A model generated the notes under the pieces. The model saw nothing but the letters and a program-made list of their open reading frames with translations. It had not been told where the DNA came from and did no database searches. Source: Streptomyces sp. CG1 (GTDB taxonomy: Bacteria; Actinomycetota; Actinomycetes; Streptomycetales; Streptomycetaceae). From it: DNA of 64,000 nucleotides. Shown here one piece after another: positions 1-9,239 of this stretch (the stretch's first letter is position 1; each line of letters opens with the position of its first letter). Made by a program: the position numbers and the translations under genes. The stretch spans positions 9,107,501 to 9,171,500 of the forward strand of contig NZ_CP163518.1 of assembly GCF_041080625.1 (NCBI RefSeq), read 5' to 3'.

Positions 1-508
1 TGCCGTTGTGGACCATCTTGGAGAAGTGCCCGGCACCGACCCGGCCCGCGTGCACGTAGCCGTACGGGCCCTCCGGCTTGAGCGCCTCGAAGATCGGGTG
101 CAGCCGCTCCACGTGCTCCTTGTCGCCGCCGACCATGAGCGCGTAGCCGTTCTGCAGGCCCCACACACCGCCGGAGACACCGGCGTCGACGAAGCCGATG
201 CCCTTGATGGCCAGCGCGGCGGCGTGCTTCTCGTCGTCCGTCCAGCGGGAGTTGCCGCCGTCGATCACCGTGTCACCGGGCTGCAGCAGATCGCCCAGCT
301 CGTCGACGACGGTCTGCGTGGCGGTGCCGGCCGGGACCATCACCCACACGTTGCGCGGCGCGTCCAGCTTCTCGACCAGTTCGGCGAGGCTCTTGACGTC
401 GGAGACCTCGGGGTTGCGGTCGTAGCCGATGACGGTGTGGCCGGCGCGGCGGATCCGCTCGCGCATGTTGCCGCCCATCTTGCCGAGACCGATGAGACCG
501 AGTTGCAT
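1..508 (-). CDS. gnd: 6-phosphogluconate dehydrogenase, N-terminal part
   Basis: Oxidatively decarboxylates 6-phosphogluconate to ribulose 5-phosphate, giving NAD(P)H, in the cytosolic pentose-phosphate pathway. About 169 N-terminal residues are present and the gene runs off the window edge. The start opens with the Rossmann motif GLGKMGGNM (about residues 7-15), then GYDRNP at the end of the second strand, DGGNSRWTDD, and the substrate-loop segment GVSGGVWGLQNGYALMVGG. The GLGKMG type of N-terminus fits the short (roughly 290-residue) actinobacterial and Gram-positive form rather than the 470-residue enzyme; this is inferred, since the C-terminus is not visible. The ATG lies only 2 bp after the pgi stop, so it is the last visible gene of the operon. 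Confidence 0.93.
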   Translation of the reverse strand, partial: MQLGLIGLGKMGGNMRERIRRAGHTVIGYDRNPEVSDVKSLAELVEKLDAPRNVWVMVPAGTATQTVVDELGDLLQPGDTVIDGGNSRWTDDEKHAAALAIKGIGFVDAGVSGGVWGLQNGYALMVGGDKEHVERLHPIFEALKPEGPYGYVHAGRVGAGHFSKMVHNG

Positions 509-510
509 GA

Positions 511-2169
511 TCAGTTCTCCTGAGCGTTCTTGAGGGTGCGGTAGGCGGCGACGAGAGCCGTGGTGGACGGGTCGAGACCGGGTACGTCGGCGCCCTGGGT
601 CAGGGCGGGCTCGACCCGCTTGGCGAGGACCTTGCCCAGCTCCACGCCCCACTGGTCGAAGGAGTCGATGTTCCACACCGCGCCCTGCACGAACACCTTG
701 TGCTCGTAGAGGGCGATCAGCTGGCCGAGCACGGACGGGGTCAGCTCGCCGGCGAGGATGGTGGTGGTGGGGTGGTCGCCGCGGAAGGTGCGGTGTGTCA
801 CCTGCTCCTCGGGGATGCCCTCCGCGCGGACCTCCTCGGCGGACTTGCCGAAGGCCAGGGCCTGGGTCTGGGCGAAGAAGTTGGCCATCAACAGATCGTG
901 CTGGGCCTTGAGTTCGCCGCTCAGCTCGCCGACGGGCCGGGCGAAGCCGATGAAGTCGGCCGGGATCAGCTTGGTGCCCTGGTGGATCAACTGGTAGTAG
1001 GCGTGCTGCCCGTTGGTGCCCGGCGTGCCCCAGACGACCGGCCCGGTCTGCCACTCCACCGGCTCGCCGCCGCGCTGCACCGACTTGCCGTTGGACTCCA
1101 TGTCCAGCTGCTGCAGGTAGGCGGTGAACTTCGACAGGTAGTGGCTGTACGGCAGCACCGCGTGCGACTGGGCGTCGTGGAAGTTGCCGTACCAGATGCC
1201 CAGCAGGCCGAGCAGCAGCGGGGCGTTGGCCTCGGCGGGCGCGGTGCGGAAGTGGTCGTCCATCAGCCGGAAGCCGTCGAGCATCTCGCGGAAACGACCG
1301 GGGCCGATCGCGATCATCAGGGACAGGCCGATCGCCGAGTCGTACGAGTAGCGGCCGCCGACCCAGTCCCAGAACTCGAACATGTTGTCCGGGTCGATGC
1401 CGAACTCGGTGACCTTCTCGCCGTTCGTCGACAGGGCGACAAAGTGCTTGGCCACCGCCTTTTCGTCGCCGTCGAAGGCCTTCAGCAGCCAGGAGCGCGC
1501 CGAGGTGGCGTTGGTGATCGTCTCGATCGTGGTGAACGTCTTGGACGCGACGATGAACAGGGTCTCCGCCGGATCCAGGTCCCGGGTCGCCTCGTGCAGG
1601 TCGGCGCCGTCCACGTTCGACACGAACCGGAACGTCAACTCCCGTGCGGTGTACGGGCGCAGCACCTCGTACGCCATCGCCGGGCCGAGGTCGGAGCCGC
1701 CGATGCCGATGTTGACGACGTTCCTGATGCGCTTGCCGGTGTGGCCGAGCCACTCGCCGGAGCGGATCCGGTCGGCGAAGCCGGCCATCTTGTCCAGCAC
1801 CGCGTGCACCTTCGGGACGACGTTCTCGCCGTCGACCTCGACCACCGCGTCCCGCGGGGCACGCAGTGCGGTGTGCAGGACGGCGCGCCGCTCGGTGACG
1901 TTGATCTTCTCGCCGCGGAACATGGCGTCCCGCAGCGCGAACACGCCGGTGGCGGTGGCGAGTTCCTGGAGCAGGGCCAGGGTCTCGTCGGTGATCAGAT
2001 GCTTGCTGTAGTCGAGGTACAGGTCGCCGACCCGTACGACATACCGCTCGGCGCGGCCGGGGTCCGCCGCGAACAGCTCGCGCAGGCGCGGCTGCCCCTC
2101 GGCGCGGTGGTCGGCCAGGGCCGTCCACTCGGGCCGGCTGGTGAGCTTCGGAAACTCGGACTGAGCCAT
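511..2169 (-). CDS. pgi: Glucose-6-phosphate isomerase
   Basis: Interconverts glucose 6-phosphate and fructose 6-phosphate, linking glycolysis and the pentose-phosphate cycle. The 552-residue length is normal for the family. Visible signatures are the phosphate-binding stretch [13 protein letters not shown], the segment [13 protein letters not shown], and [11 protein letters not shown], which holds the catalytic Glu region; [11 protein letters not shown] is the sugar-phosphate loop. It starts 1 bp after opcA ends and stops 2 bp before gnd, so it is translated from the same message. In S. coelicolor this corresponds, from memory, to the second copy of pgi in the zwf2 operon. Nothing unusual was seen. 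Confidence 0.97.
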   Translation of the reverse strand: MAQSEFPKLTSRPEWTALADHRAEGQPRLRELFAADPGRAERYVVRVGDLYLDYSKHLITDETLALLQELATATGVFALRDAMFRGEKINVTERRAVLHTALRAPRDAVVEVDGENVVPKVHAVLDKMAGFADRIRSGEWLGHTGKRIRNVVNIGIGGSDLGPAMAYEVLRPYTARELTFRFVSNVDGADLHEATRDLDPAETLFIVASKTFTTIETITNATSARSWLLKAFDGDEKAVAKHFVALSTNGEKVTEFGIDPDNMFEFWDWVGGRYSYDSAIGLSLMIAIGPGRFREMLDGFRLMDDHFRTAPAEANAPLLLGLLGIWYGNFHDAQSHAVLPYSHYLSKFTAYLQQLDMESNGKSVQRGGEPVEWQTGPVVWGTPGTNGQHAYYQLIHQGTKLIPADFIGFARPVGELSGELKAQHDLLMANFFAQTQALAFGKSAEEVRAEGIPEEQVTHRTFRGDHPTTTILAGELTPSVLGQLIALYEHKVFVQGAVWNIDSFDQWGVELGKVLAKRVEPALTQGADVPGLDPSTTALVAAYRTLKNAQEN

Positions 2170-2170
2170 C

Positions 2171-3097
2171 TCAGGCGTTCTCCTTGGCGGCCTCGCCCTT
2201 GAGGGCGATGGCGTACATCTCGTCGGCGTCGAGGCGGCGCAGCTCCTCGGCGATGAGTTCGGAGGTGGGGCGGACCTTCAGGGCCAGGGTGCGCGGCGGC
2301 TGGCCCGGCAGGGTCAGGGTCGCGAGGGGGCCCTCGGGGCGGTCGATGACGATCTCGCCGTTCGCGGTGCCGAGGCGCACGGCCGTGACGACCGGGCCCG
2401 CGGTGACCACGCGATCCACCTTGACGGCCAGGCGGGCTTCCAGCCAGCGCGAGAGCAGCTCGGCGCTGGGGTTGTCGGCCTCGGCCTCGACGGCCGCCGA
2501 GGTCACCTGGGTCCGGGCCTGGTCCAGGGCGGCGGCCAGCATCGACCGCCACAGGGTCAGCCGGGTCCAGGCGAGGTCGGTGTCGCCGGGGGCGTAGTTG
2601 CGGGCGCGGGTCTCGAGGACCTCCATCGGCCGCTCCACCGCGTACAGGTCGGTGATCCGCCGCTGGGCCAGCGCGCCGAGCGGGTCCTTCGACGGCGTGT
2701 CGGGCGCGTCCACCGGCCACCACACGACCACGGGCGCGTCCGGCAGCAGCAGCGGCAGGACGACCGAGTCGGCGTGGTCGGACACCTCGCCGTAGGTGCG
2801 CAGCACGACCGTCTCGCCGGTGCCGGCCTCGGAGCCGACCCGGACCTCGGCGTCGAGCCGCGAGTGGGTGCGGTCACGCAGGGTGCGGGCGTGCCGCTTG
2901 ATGACGACCAGGGTCCGCGAGGGGTGCTCGTGCGAGGCCTCCTCGGCGGCCTTGATCGAGTCGTAGGCGTTCTCCTCGTCCGTGACGATGACCATCGTCA
3001 GGACCATGCCCACGGCCGGCGTGCCGATGGCGCGGCGGCCCTGCACCAGCGCCTTGTTGATCTTGCTTGCCGTGGTGTCGGTCAGGTCGATCTTCAT
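2171..3097 (-). CDS. opcA: Glucose-6-phosphate dehydrogenase assembly protein OpcA
   Basis: A 308-residue OpcA protein. In cyanobacteria and actinobacteria OpcA promotes assembly and activity of Zwf. It begins [18 protein letters not shown] and contains the typical segments [26 protein letters not shown] and [14 protein letters not shown]. No catalytic motif is expected, since it is an accessory protein. Its ATG overlaps the zwf stop by 4 bp (ATGA), implying translational coupling with the enzyme it assists. The stop is 1 bp before pgi. Confidence 0.95.
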   Translation of the reverse strand: MKIDLTDTTASKINKALVQGRRAIGTPAVGMVLTMVIVTDEENAYDSIKAAEEASHEHPSRTLVVIKRHARTLRDRTHSRLDAEVRVGSEAGTGETVVLRTYGEVSDHADSVVLPLLLPDAPVVVWWPVDAPDTPSKDPLGALAQRRITDLYAVERPMEVLETRARNYAPGDTDLAWTRLTLWRSMLAAALDQARTQVTSAAVEAEADNPSAELLSRWLEARLAVKVDRVVTAGPVVTAVRLGTANGEIVIDRPEGPLATLTLPGQPPRTLALKVRPTSELIAEELRRLDADEMYAIALKGEAAKENA

Positions 3098-4692
3098 GGC
3101 CTGCGCCAGCTCCGTCCGTCTCGTGCGAGCATCTCGTCCGCTTCCCTGGGTCCCCAGCTGCCCGACGCGTACTGCGCCGGCCTGCCGTGCGCCGCCCAGT
3201 ACTCCTCGATCGGGTCGAGGATCTTCCAGGACTCTTCCACTTCCTGGTGACGGGGGAACAAATTCGCGTCGCCGAGCAGCACGTCCAGGATGAGCCGCTC
3301 GTACGCCTCCGGGCTGGACTCGGTGAACGACTCGCCGTACGCGAAGTCCATCGACACGTCCCGGATCTCCATCGACGTGCCGGGCACCTTGGAGCCGAAC
3401 CGGACGGTCATGCCCTCGTCGGGCTGGACGCGGATGACGATCGCGTTCTGGCCCAGTTCCTCGGTGGCGGTGGAGTCGAACGGGGAGTGCGGGGCCCGCT
3501 TGAAGACCACCGCGATCTCGGTGACCCGGCGGCCGAGACGCTTGCCGGTACGCAGATAGAAGGGGACGCCCGCCCAGCGGCGGTTGTCGATGCCCAGCTT
3601 GACGGCCGCGTAGGTGTCGGTCTTCGACTTGCGGTCGATGCCGTCTTCCTGGAGGTAGCCGATCACCTTCTCGCCGCCCTGCCAGTCCTCGGCGTACTGG
3701 CCGCGCACGGTGTGCTTGCCCAGGTCCTCCGGCAGCCGCACCGACTTCAGCACCTTCAGCTTCTCGGTGAGCAGCGCGTCCGCGTCGAAGGCGATCGGCT
3801 CCTCCATCGCCGTGAGAGCCATGAGCTGGAGCAGGTGGTTCTGGATGACGTCACGGGCGGCGCCGATGCCGTCGTAGTAGCCGGCCCGGCCGCCGATGCC
3901 GATGTCCTCGGCCATGGTGATCTGCACATGGTCGACGTACGAGCGGTTCCAGATCGGCTCGTACATCTGGTTGGCGAAGCGCAGCGCCAGGATGTTCTGG
4001 ACGGTCTCCTTGCCGAGGTAGTGGTCGATCCGGAACACCTGGTCCGGCTCGAACACGTCATGCACGATCGCGTTCAGCTCGATGGCGCTGGCCAGGTCGT
4101 GGCCGAACGGCTTCTCGATGACCGCGCGCCGCCAGGAACCCCTGGGCGGGCTCGCCAGGCCGTGCTTCTTCAGCTGCTGCACGACCTTGGGGAAGAACTT
4201 CGGCGGCACCGAGAGATAGAACGCGAAGTTGCCGCCGGTGCCGCGGGAGGCGTCCAGCTCCTCGACGGCGTCCTTCAGCTGCTTGAACGCGGTGTCGTCG
4301 TCGAAGTCGCCGGGGATGAACCGCATGCCCTCGGCGAGCTGCTGCCACACCTCCTCGCGGAACGGGGTGCGGGCGTGCTCGCGCACGGAGTCGTGCACGA
4401 CCTGCGCGAAGTCCTGGTCCTCCCACTCCCGGCGGGCGAAGCCGACGAGGGAGAAGCCCGGCGGCAGCAGACCGCGGTTGGCGAGGTCGTACACCGCCGG
4501 CATCAGCTTCTTGCGGGACAGGTCACCGGTCACACCGAAGATGACCAGCCCGGACGGGCCCGCGATCCGGGGCAGCCGGCGGTCTCGGGTGTCCCGCAGC
4601 GCGTTCACCCAGTCGGCTGCCGGGGCCACCGGCACGGTCACCTGCGCCGGCGCCTGAGCAGGTGCCGGGGCGGCGGGTGCGTTGTCGGTCAT
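3094..4692 (-). CDS. zwf: Glucose-6-phosphate 1-dehydrogenase
   Basis: Catalyses the first, NADPH-yielding step of the oxidative pentose-phosphate pathway. The 532-residue protein has an Ala/Pro-rich N-terminal extension of about 40 residues, then the nucleotide-binding motif [14 protein letters not shown], the active-site motif [13 protein letters not shown] with its catalytic His and Lys, and [10 protein letters not shown]. Length and order are typical. The start overlaps the tal stop by 4 bp and the end overlaps opcA by 4 bp. NADPH made here would support reductive and secondary metabolism; that is inference from pathway knowledge. Confidence 0.97.
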   Translation of the reverse strand: MTDNAPAAPAPAQAPAQVTVPVAPAADWVNALRDTRDRRLPRIAGPSGLVIFGVTGDLSRKKLMPAVYDLANRGLLPPGFSLVGFARREWEDQDFAQVVHDSVREHARTPFREEVWQQLAEGMRFIPGDFDDDTAFKQLKDAVEELDASRGTGGNFAFYLSVPPKFFPKVVQQLKKHGLASPPRGSWRRAVIEKPFGHDLASAIELNAIVHDVFEPDQVFRIDHYLGKETVQNILALRFANQMYEPIWNRSYVDHVQITMAEDIGIGGRAGYYDGIGAARDVIQNHLLQLMALTAMEEPIAFDADALLTEKLKVLKSVRLPEDLGKHTVRGQYAEDWQGGEKVIGYLQEDGIDRKSKTDTYAAVKLGIDNRRWAGVPFYLRTGKRLGRRVTEIAVVFKRAPHSPFDSTATEELGQNAIVIRVQPDEGMTVRFGSKVPGTSMEIRDVSMDFAYGESFTESSPEAYERLILDVLLGDANLFPRHQEVEESWKILDPIEEYWAAHGRPAQYASGSWGPREADEMLARDGRSWRRP

Positions 4693-5834
4693 CGGGCGTC
4701 AACTCCCTTGCTCTTCAGGGACTTCGCTACGGCGTCCAGCAGCTCCTGCCAGGCCGCCTCGAACTTCGCGACGCCCTCGTCCTCCAGCTGCTGGACGACC
4801 TCGTCGTAGGAGATGCCGAGCCGCTCCACGGCGGCCAGGTCGGCGCGGGCCTGGGCGTAGCCGCCGGTCACCGTGTCGCCCGTGATCTCGCCGTGGTCGG
4901 CGACGGCGTTCAGGGTGGCCTCCGGCATGGTGTTGACGGTGCCCGGCGCGACCAGCTCGTCCACGTACAGGGTGTCCTTGTACGCGGGATCCTTCACCCC
5001 GGTGGACGCCCACAGCGGACGCTGCTTGTTCGCCTTGTCCCCGCCGAGCGCCAGCCAGCGGTCCGAGGCGAAGACCTCCTCGTACGCCTCGTAGGCGAGC
5101 CGGGCGTTGGCGAGGGCCGCGCGGCCCTTGAGGCCGAGGGCCTCCTGGGTGCCGAGGACGGTCAACCGCTTGTCGATCTCGGAGTCCACGCGGGAGACGA
5201 AGAAGGACGCCACCGAGTGGATCGTGGACAGGTCGATACCGCGCTCACGGGCCTTCTCCAGGCCGGCCAGGTAGGCGGCCATGACCTCGCGGTAGCGCTC
5301 CAGGGAGAAGATCAGCGTGACGTTGACGCTGATGCCGAGGCCGATGACCTCGGTGATCGCCGGCAGACCCGCCTTGGTGGCCGGGATCTTGATCATCACG
5401 TTGGGGCGGTCGACCAGCCAGGCGAGCTGCTTGGCCTCGGCGACGGTGGCCGCGGTGTCGTGCGCGAGGCGCGGGTCGACCTCGATGGAGACCCGGCCGT
5501 CACGCCCCTGGGAGCCGGTGTATACAGAATGCAGAATATCGGCTGCAGCCCGCACATCGGCGGTCGTCATCATCCGCACGGCCTCGTCGACCGTGACCCC
5601 CCGTACGGCGAGGTCGGTGAGCTGCTCCTCGTAGCCCTCGCCGGAGCCGATGGCGGCCTGGAAGATCGACGGGTTCGTCGTGACACCGACGGCGCTGCCG
5701 CTCGCCACCAGGTCGGCGAGGCTGCCCGAGGTGATCCGCTTCCGCGACAGGTCGTCGAGCCAGATCGACACGCCCTCGTCGGCGAGGCGCTTGAGGGCTC
5801 CCGGGGTCGCGATTGCTTCGGTCACAGTGATCAT
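4689..5834 (-). CDS. tal: Transaldolase
   Basis: Transfers a dihydroxyacetone unit between sugar phosphates in the non-oxidative pentose-phosphate pathway. The protein is 381 residues, the size of the actinobacterial long-form (TalB/TAL subfamily) enzyme. The Schiff-base lysine lies in [16 protein letters not shown], and [14 protein letters not shown] and [10 protein letters not shown] mark the N-terminal barrel. The gene lies 57 bp after tkt and overlaps zwf by 4 bp. A short patch at about 5519-5543 (residues A-D-I-L-H-S-V-Y-T) uses codons rare in this DNA (ATT, TCT, GTA) and contains the palindrome GTATAC; see findings. Confidence 0.96.
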   Translation of the reverse strand: MITVTEAIATPGALKRLADEGVSIWLDDLSRKRITSGSLADLVASGSAVGVTTNPSIFQAAIGSGEGYEEQLTDLAVRGVTVDEAVRMMTTADVRAAADILHSVYTGSQGRDGRVSIEVDPRLAHDTAATVAEAKQLAWLVDRPNVMIKIPATKAGLPAITEVIGLGISVNVTLIFSLERYREVMAAYLAGLEKARERGIDLSTIHSVASFFVSRVDSEIDKRLTVLGTQEALGLKGRAALANARLAYEAYEEVFASDRWLALGGDKANKQRPLWASTGVKDPAYKDTLYVDELVAPGTVNTMPEATLNAVADHGEITGDTVTGGYAQARADLAAVERLGISYDEVVQQLEDEGVAKFEAAWQELLDAVAKSLKSKGVDAR

Positions 5835-5891
5835 CTTTCTTTCGCGTCGATATTTCGCGTCGGTATGAGGCGCCGGTTGACGGCGTCGGTG

Positions 5892-7967
5892 TCAGGCGCG
5901 CGTGGCGGCGAGCGAGTCGCGGGCCGCCGCGGCGACGTTCTCGGGGGTGAAGCCGAACTCGGCGAAGAGGGTCCTGGCGTCGGCCGAGGCGCCGAAGTGC
6001 TCGAGGGAGACGACGCATCCCGCGTCGCCCACGTACCGGTACCAGGTCAGACCGATCCCGGCCTCGACGGCGACCCGCGCCTTCACGGCAGGCGGCAGCA
6101 CCCGCTCGCGGTACTCGCGGGGCTGCTCCTCGAACCACTCCACGGACGGCATCGACACCACGCGCGTGCCGATCCCCTCGGCCTCCAACCGCTCCCGTGC
6201 GGCCACGGCCAGCTGCACCTCGGAGCCCGTCGCGATGATGATCACCTCCGGGACCTCGGTCGAGGACTCGCGCAGCACATAGCCGCCCTTGGCCGCGTCC
6301 TCGTTCGGCGCGTACACCGGCACGCCCTGGCGGGTGAGCGCGAGCCCGTGCGGGGCGGGGTTCGTGGCGTGCCTCTTCAGGATCTCGGCCCAGGCCACCA
6401 CGGTCTCGTTGGCGTCGGCCGGGCGGACGACGTTCAGGCTCGGGATGGCGCGCAGGGAGGCCAGGTGCTCGACGGGCTGGTGGGTGGGGCCGTCCTCGCC
6501 GAGGCCGATGGAGTCGTGCGTCCACACGTAGGTCACGGGCAGCTGCATCAGCGCCGACATCCGGACGGCGTTGCGCATGTAGTCCGAGAAGACCAGGAAG
6601 GTGCCGCCGTATATCCGGGTGTTGCCGTGCAGGGCGATGCCGTTCATCTCCGCGGCCATGGAGAACTCGCGGATGCCGAAGTGCACGGTGCGGCCGTACG
6701 GGTCGGCCCCGGGCAGCGGGTTGCCCTTCGGCAGGAAGGAGCGGGTCCTGTCGATGGTGGTGTTGTTGGAGCCGGCGAGGTCGGCGGATCCGCCCCACAG
6801 CTCGGGCAGGACCGGGCCGAGGGCCTGCAGCACCTTGCCGGAGGCGGCGCGGGTCGCGACCGGCTTGCCCTCCTCGAACACCGGCAGCGCGTCCTGCCAG
6901 CCCTCGGGCAGCTCGCCCTTGCTGACGCGCTCGAAGAGCTCGGCGCGCTCCGGCTGCGCGGCGCGCCACTCGGCGATCCGCTTGTCCCAGGCCGCGTGCG
7001 CCTCGGCACCCCGGTCCAGGGCCCGCCGGCTGTGCTTCAGGACCTCGTCCTCGACCTGGAAGGACTCCTCCGGGCCGAAGCCGAGGACGCGCTTGGTGGC
7101 GGCGATCTCGTCCGCGCCGAGCGCGGAGCCGTGGGAGGCCTCGGTGTTCTGCGCGTTCGGGGCGGGCCAGGCGATGATCGTGCGCATCGCGATGATCGAG
7201 GGCCGCCCGGTCTCGCCCTGCGCGGCCCGCAGCGCCGCGTACAGGGCGGGGACGTCGATGTCGCCGTCGGCGGTGGGCTCGATGCGCTGGGTGTGCCAGC
7301 CGTACGCCTCGTACCGCTTCAGCACGTCCTCGGAGAAGGCGGTCGCGGTGTCGCCCTCGATGGAGATGTGGTTGTCGTCGTAGAGGAAGACCAGGTTGCC
7401 GAGCTTCTGGTGGCCGGCCAGCGAGGAGGCCTCGGCGGAGACGCCCTCCTCCAGGTCGCCGTCGGAGACGATCGCCCAGATGGTGTGGTCGAAGGGGGAG
7501 GTGCCCTCGGGGGCCTCCGGGTCGAAGAGGCCGCGCTCGTAGCGGGCGGCCATCGCCATGCCGACGGCGTTGGCGACACCCTGGCCGAGCGGGCCGGTGG
7601 TGGTCTCGACGCCGGCGGTGTGCCCGTACTCGGGGTGGCCGGGGGTCTTCGAGCCCTGCGTACGGAACGCCTTCAGGTCCTCCAGCTCCAGCTCGTAGCC
7701 GGAGAGGAACAGCTGGGTGTACAGGGTCAGCGAGGTGTGCCCGGGGGAGAGGACGAAGCGGTCGCGACCGGCCCACTCGGGGTCGGCCGGGTCATGACGC
7801 ATCACCTTCTGAAAGATCACGTACGCGGCAGGCGCCAGGCTCATCGCCGTGCCCGGGTGGCCGTTCCCCACCTTCTGCACCGCGTCGGCCGCCAGCAGGC
7901 GGGCGGTGTCCACGGCACGCCGGTCGAGGTCGGTCCACTCGAAGCCATCGGATGTCTGCGGGGTCAT
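5892..7967 (-). CDS. tkt: Transketolase
   Basis: Thiamine-diphosphate enzyme that moves two-carbon units between sugar phosphates; first gene of the operon. 691 residues. The ThDP/Mg site appears as SDGDLEEGVSAEASSLAG followed by DDNHISIEGD. GNGHPGTAMSLAPAAY and SPGHTSLTLYTQLF are the usual N-terminal motifs, and the Pyr domain carries the FGIREFSMAAEMNGIALH signature. A TTG two codons upstream (7973) is possible, but the ATG at 7967 has GAGGA about 10 nt upstream and the more usual codon, so it is preferred. The promoter region contains the palindrome at 8021-8035. Confidence 0.97.
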   Translation of the reverse strand: MTPQTSDGFEWTDLDRRAVDTARLLAADAVQKVGNGHPGTAMSLAPAAYVIFQKVMRHDPADPEWAGRDRFVLSPGHTSLTLYTQLFLSGYELELEDLKAFRTQGSKTPGHPEYGHTAGVETTTGPLGQGVANAVGMAMAARYERGLFDPEAPEGTSPFDHTIWAIVSDGDLEEGVSAEASSLAGHQKLGNLVFLYDDNHISIEGDTATAFSEDVLKRYEAYGWHTQRIEPTADGDIDVPALYAALRAAQGETGRPSIIAMRTIIAWPAPNAQNTEASHGSALGADEIAATKRVLGFGPEESFQVEDEVLKHSRRALDRGAEAHAAWDKRIAEWRAAQPERAELFERVSKGELPEGWQDALPVFEEGKPVATRAASGKVLQALGPVLPELWGGSADLAGSNNTTIDRTRSFLPKGNPLPGADPYGRTVHFGIREFSMAAEMNGIALHGNTRIYGGTFLVFSDYMRNAVRMSALMQLPVTYVWTHDSIGLGEDGPTHQPVEHLASLRAIPSLNVVRPADANETVVAWAEILKRHATNPAPHGLALTRQGVPVYAPNEDAAKGGYVLRESSTEVPEVIIIATGSEVQLAVAARERLEAEGIGTRVVSMPSVEWFEEQPREYRERVLPPAVKARVAVEAGIGLTWYRYVGDAGCVVSLEHFGASADARTLFAEFGFTPENVAAAARDSLAATRA

Positions 7968-8020
7968 CTTCAAGAAGTCCTCGTTCAGTGCGGGTGTGCT
8001 GACCTGACGCGTTCAAATTT

Positions 8021-8035
8021 AAAAGTCTGACTTTT
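8021..8035. promoter_or_regulatory. AT-rich perfect palindrome upstream of tkt operon
   Basis: AAAAGTC-T-GACTTTT is a perfect 7+1+7 dyad in an AT-rich island (about 8012-8042) of otherwise GC-rich DNA, 54 bp upstream of the tkt ATG and 78 bp upstream of the divergent AraC-type gene. The position suits an operator, or an operator overlapping the tkt promoter. The binding protein is unknown. The neighbouring AraC-type regulator is one candidate, although AraC sites are usually direct repeats, so a Fur-, MarR- or TetR-type dimer encoded elsewhere is equally possible. Confidence 0.6.
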
Positions 8036-8112
8036 TCGAAGAAAGGTCGGGGTGTGTCAGCCTGTGGTGAATCTGGGACAGTGATCGCGCGACGGGACGG
8101 CATGAAAAGGAC

Positions 8113-9018
8113 ATGGCAGACACAACGCCTCAAGGTGGGGGATGCGGAGCGGGCGGCGAGAGCATCAGAACGTTCCCCTTTCCGACGGAACTGTCCGTCG
8201 GCGGCGTCGGCATACAGATCGGCCCCATGGGAACCGACCGCACCTGGCACGCCGACGCCCCGCTGCATCGCGTCCACCGCATCGACTTCCACGTCGTCAT
8301 GCTCTTCACCGGCGACCCCGTACGCCACATGATCGACTTCGCCGAGTACGAGGCCGGCCCCGGCGACCTGCTGTGGATCCGCCCCGGACAGGTCCACCGG
8401 TTCTCCCGGACGAGCGAGTACCGCGGAACCGTCCTGACCATGCAGCCCGGATTTCTGCCGCGCGCCACCGTCGAGGCCACCGGCCTGTACCGCTACGACC
8501 TCCCGCCCCTGCTGCACCCCGACCCGCCCCGGCTCGCCGCCCTCCAGGCGGCCCTCGACCAGCTGCGCCGCGAGTACGAGGACACCGCCACGCTCCCGCT
8601 CAGTCTGCACACCGCCGTCCTCCGCCACACCCTGACCGCGTTCCTGCTGCGCCTCGCCCATCTCGCGGCCAGCTCCGCGGAGGCCACCCGGCAGCAGACG
8701 GACAGCACCTTCACCCGCTTCCGGGACGCCGTCGAGCACGGCTTCGCCACCAACCACAGTGTCAGCGCCTATGCCGACGCCCTCGGCTACTCCCGCCGCA
8801 CCCTCGTCCGCGCCGTCCGCGCCGCCACCGGCGAGACCCCCAAGGGATTCATCGACAAACGCGTCGTCCTGGAGGCCAAACGCCTCCTCGCCCACACGGA
8901 CATGCCGATCGGCCGCGTGGGCGTGGCCGTCGGCTTCCCCGACGCGGCGAACTTCTCGAAGTTCTTCCAGCTGCACACCGGGCAGACGCCCGTGGGGTTC
9001 CGGGCGGAACTGCGCTAG
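8113..9018 (+). CDS. AraC-family transcriptional regulator
   Basis: 301 residues. The N-terminal half is a cupin-type effector domain (FHVVMLFTGDPVRHMIDF, then GDLLWIRPGQVHRFSR). The C-terminal hundred residues form the double helix-turn-helix of the AraC/XylS family, with SAYADALGYSRRTLVRAVR as the first HTH and GVAVGFPDAANFSKFF plus HTGQTPVGFR as the second. It is divergent from tkt with 145 bp between, so local control of the pentose-phosphate operon is plausible but unproven. AAAGGA immediately precedes the ATG. The ligand is unknown; the cupin motif suggests a small sugar or aromatic molecule. Confidence 0.9.
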   Translation: MADTTPQGGGCGAGGESIRTFPFPTELSVGGVGIQIGPMGTDRTWHADAPLHRVHRIDFHVVMLFTGDPVRHMIDFAEYEAGPGDLLWIRPGQVHRFSRTSEYRGTVLTMQPGFLPRATVEATGLYRYDLPPLLHPDPPRLAALQAALDQLRREYEDTATLPLSLHTAVLRHTLTAFLLRLAHLAASSAEATRQQTDSTFTRFRDAVEHGFATNHSVSAYADALGYSRRTLVRAVRAATGETPKGFIDKRVVLEAKRLLAHTDMPIGRVGVAVGFPDAANFSKFFQLHTGQTPVGFRAELR

Positions 9019-9179
9019 CGGCGCACGACCGTGACGGTTCGACGGCCCCTGCGGCGCCGCTGTCACAGGGGATGGCCGAATCCGCCGGAAACGATCAATA
9101 AGCCCGATCGGGCAAGACGCCGACTCTCATGGCCCCCGCACAAGAGGACGCGAATCAGCGCCTCCGTGGGGTGAGAAGT

Positions 9180-9214
9180 CGGGGGTTGACCCGTGGAAGA
9201 GAGGTCAACCCCCG
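9180..9214. terminator. Bidirectional hairpin between araC-type and GH16 genes
   Basis: CGGGGGTTGACC (9180-9191) pairs perfectly with GGTCAACCCCCG (9203-9214) across an 11-nt loop. It sits between the ends of two convergent genes (stops at 9018 and 9240), the expected position for a shared terminator. There is no long U tract, as is usual in streptomycetes. Confidence 0.75.
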
Positions 9215-9239
9215 CTGTTGTGCGGCTTGTTACAGCCGT

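Noticed and set aside
4662..8030. A 1,122-codon plus-strand open frame opposite tkt, tal and zwf
   Set aside because: It is an antisense frame of high-GC genes, with no family motifs and Gly/Arg/Val-rich composition. The minus-strand proteins have clear catalytic motifs.
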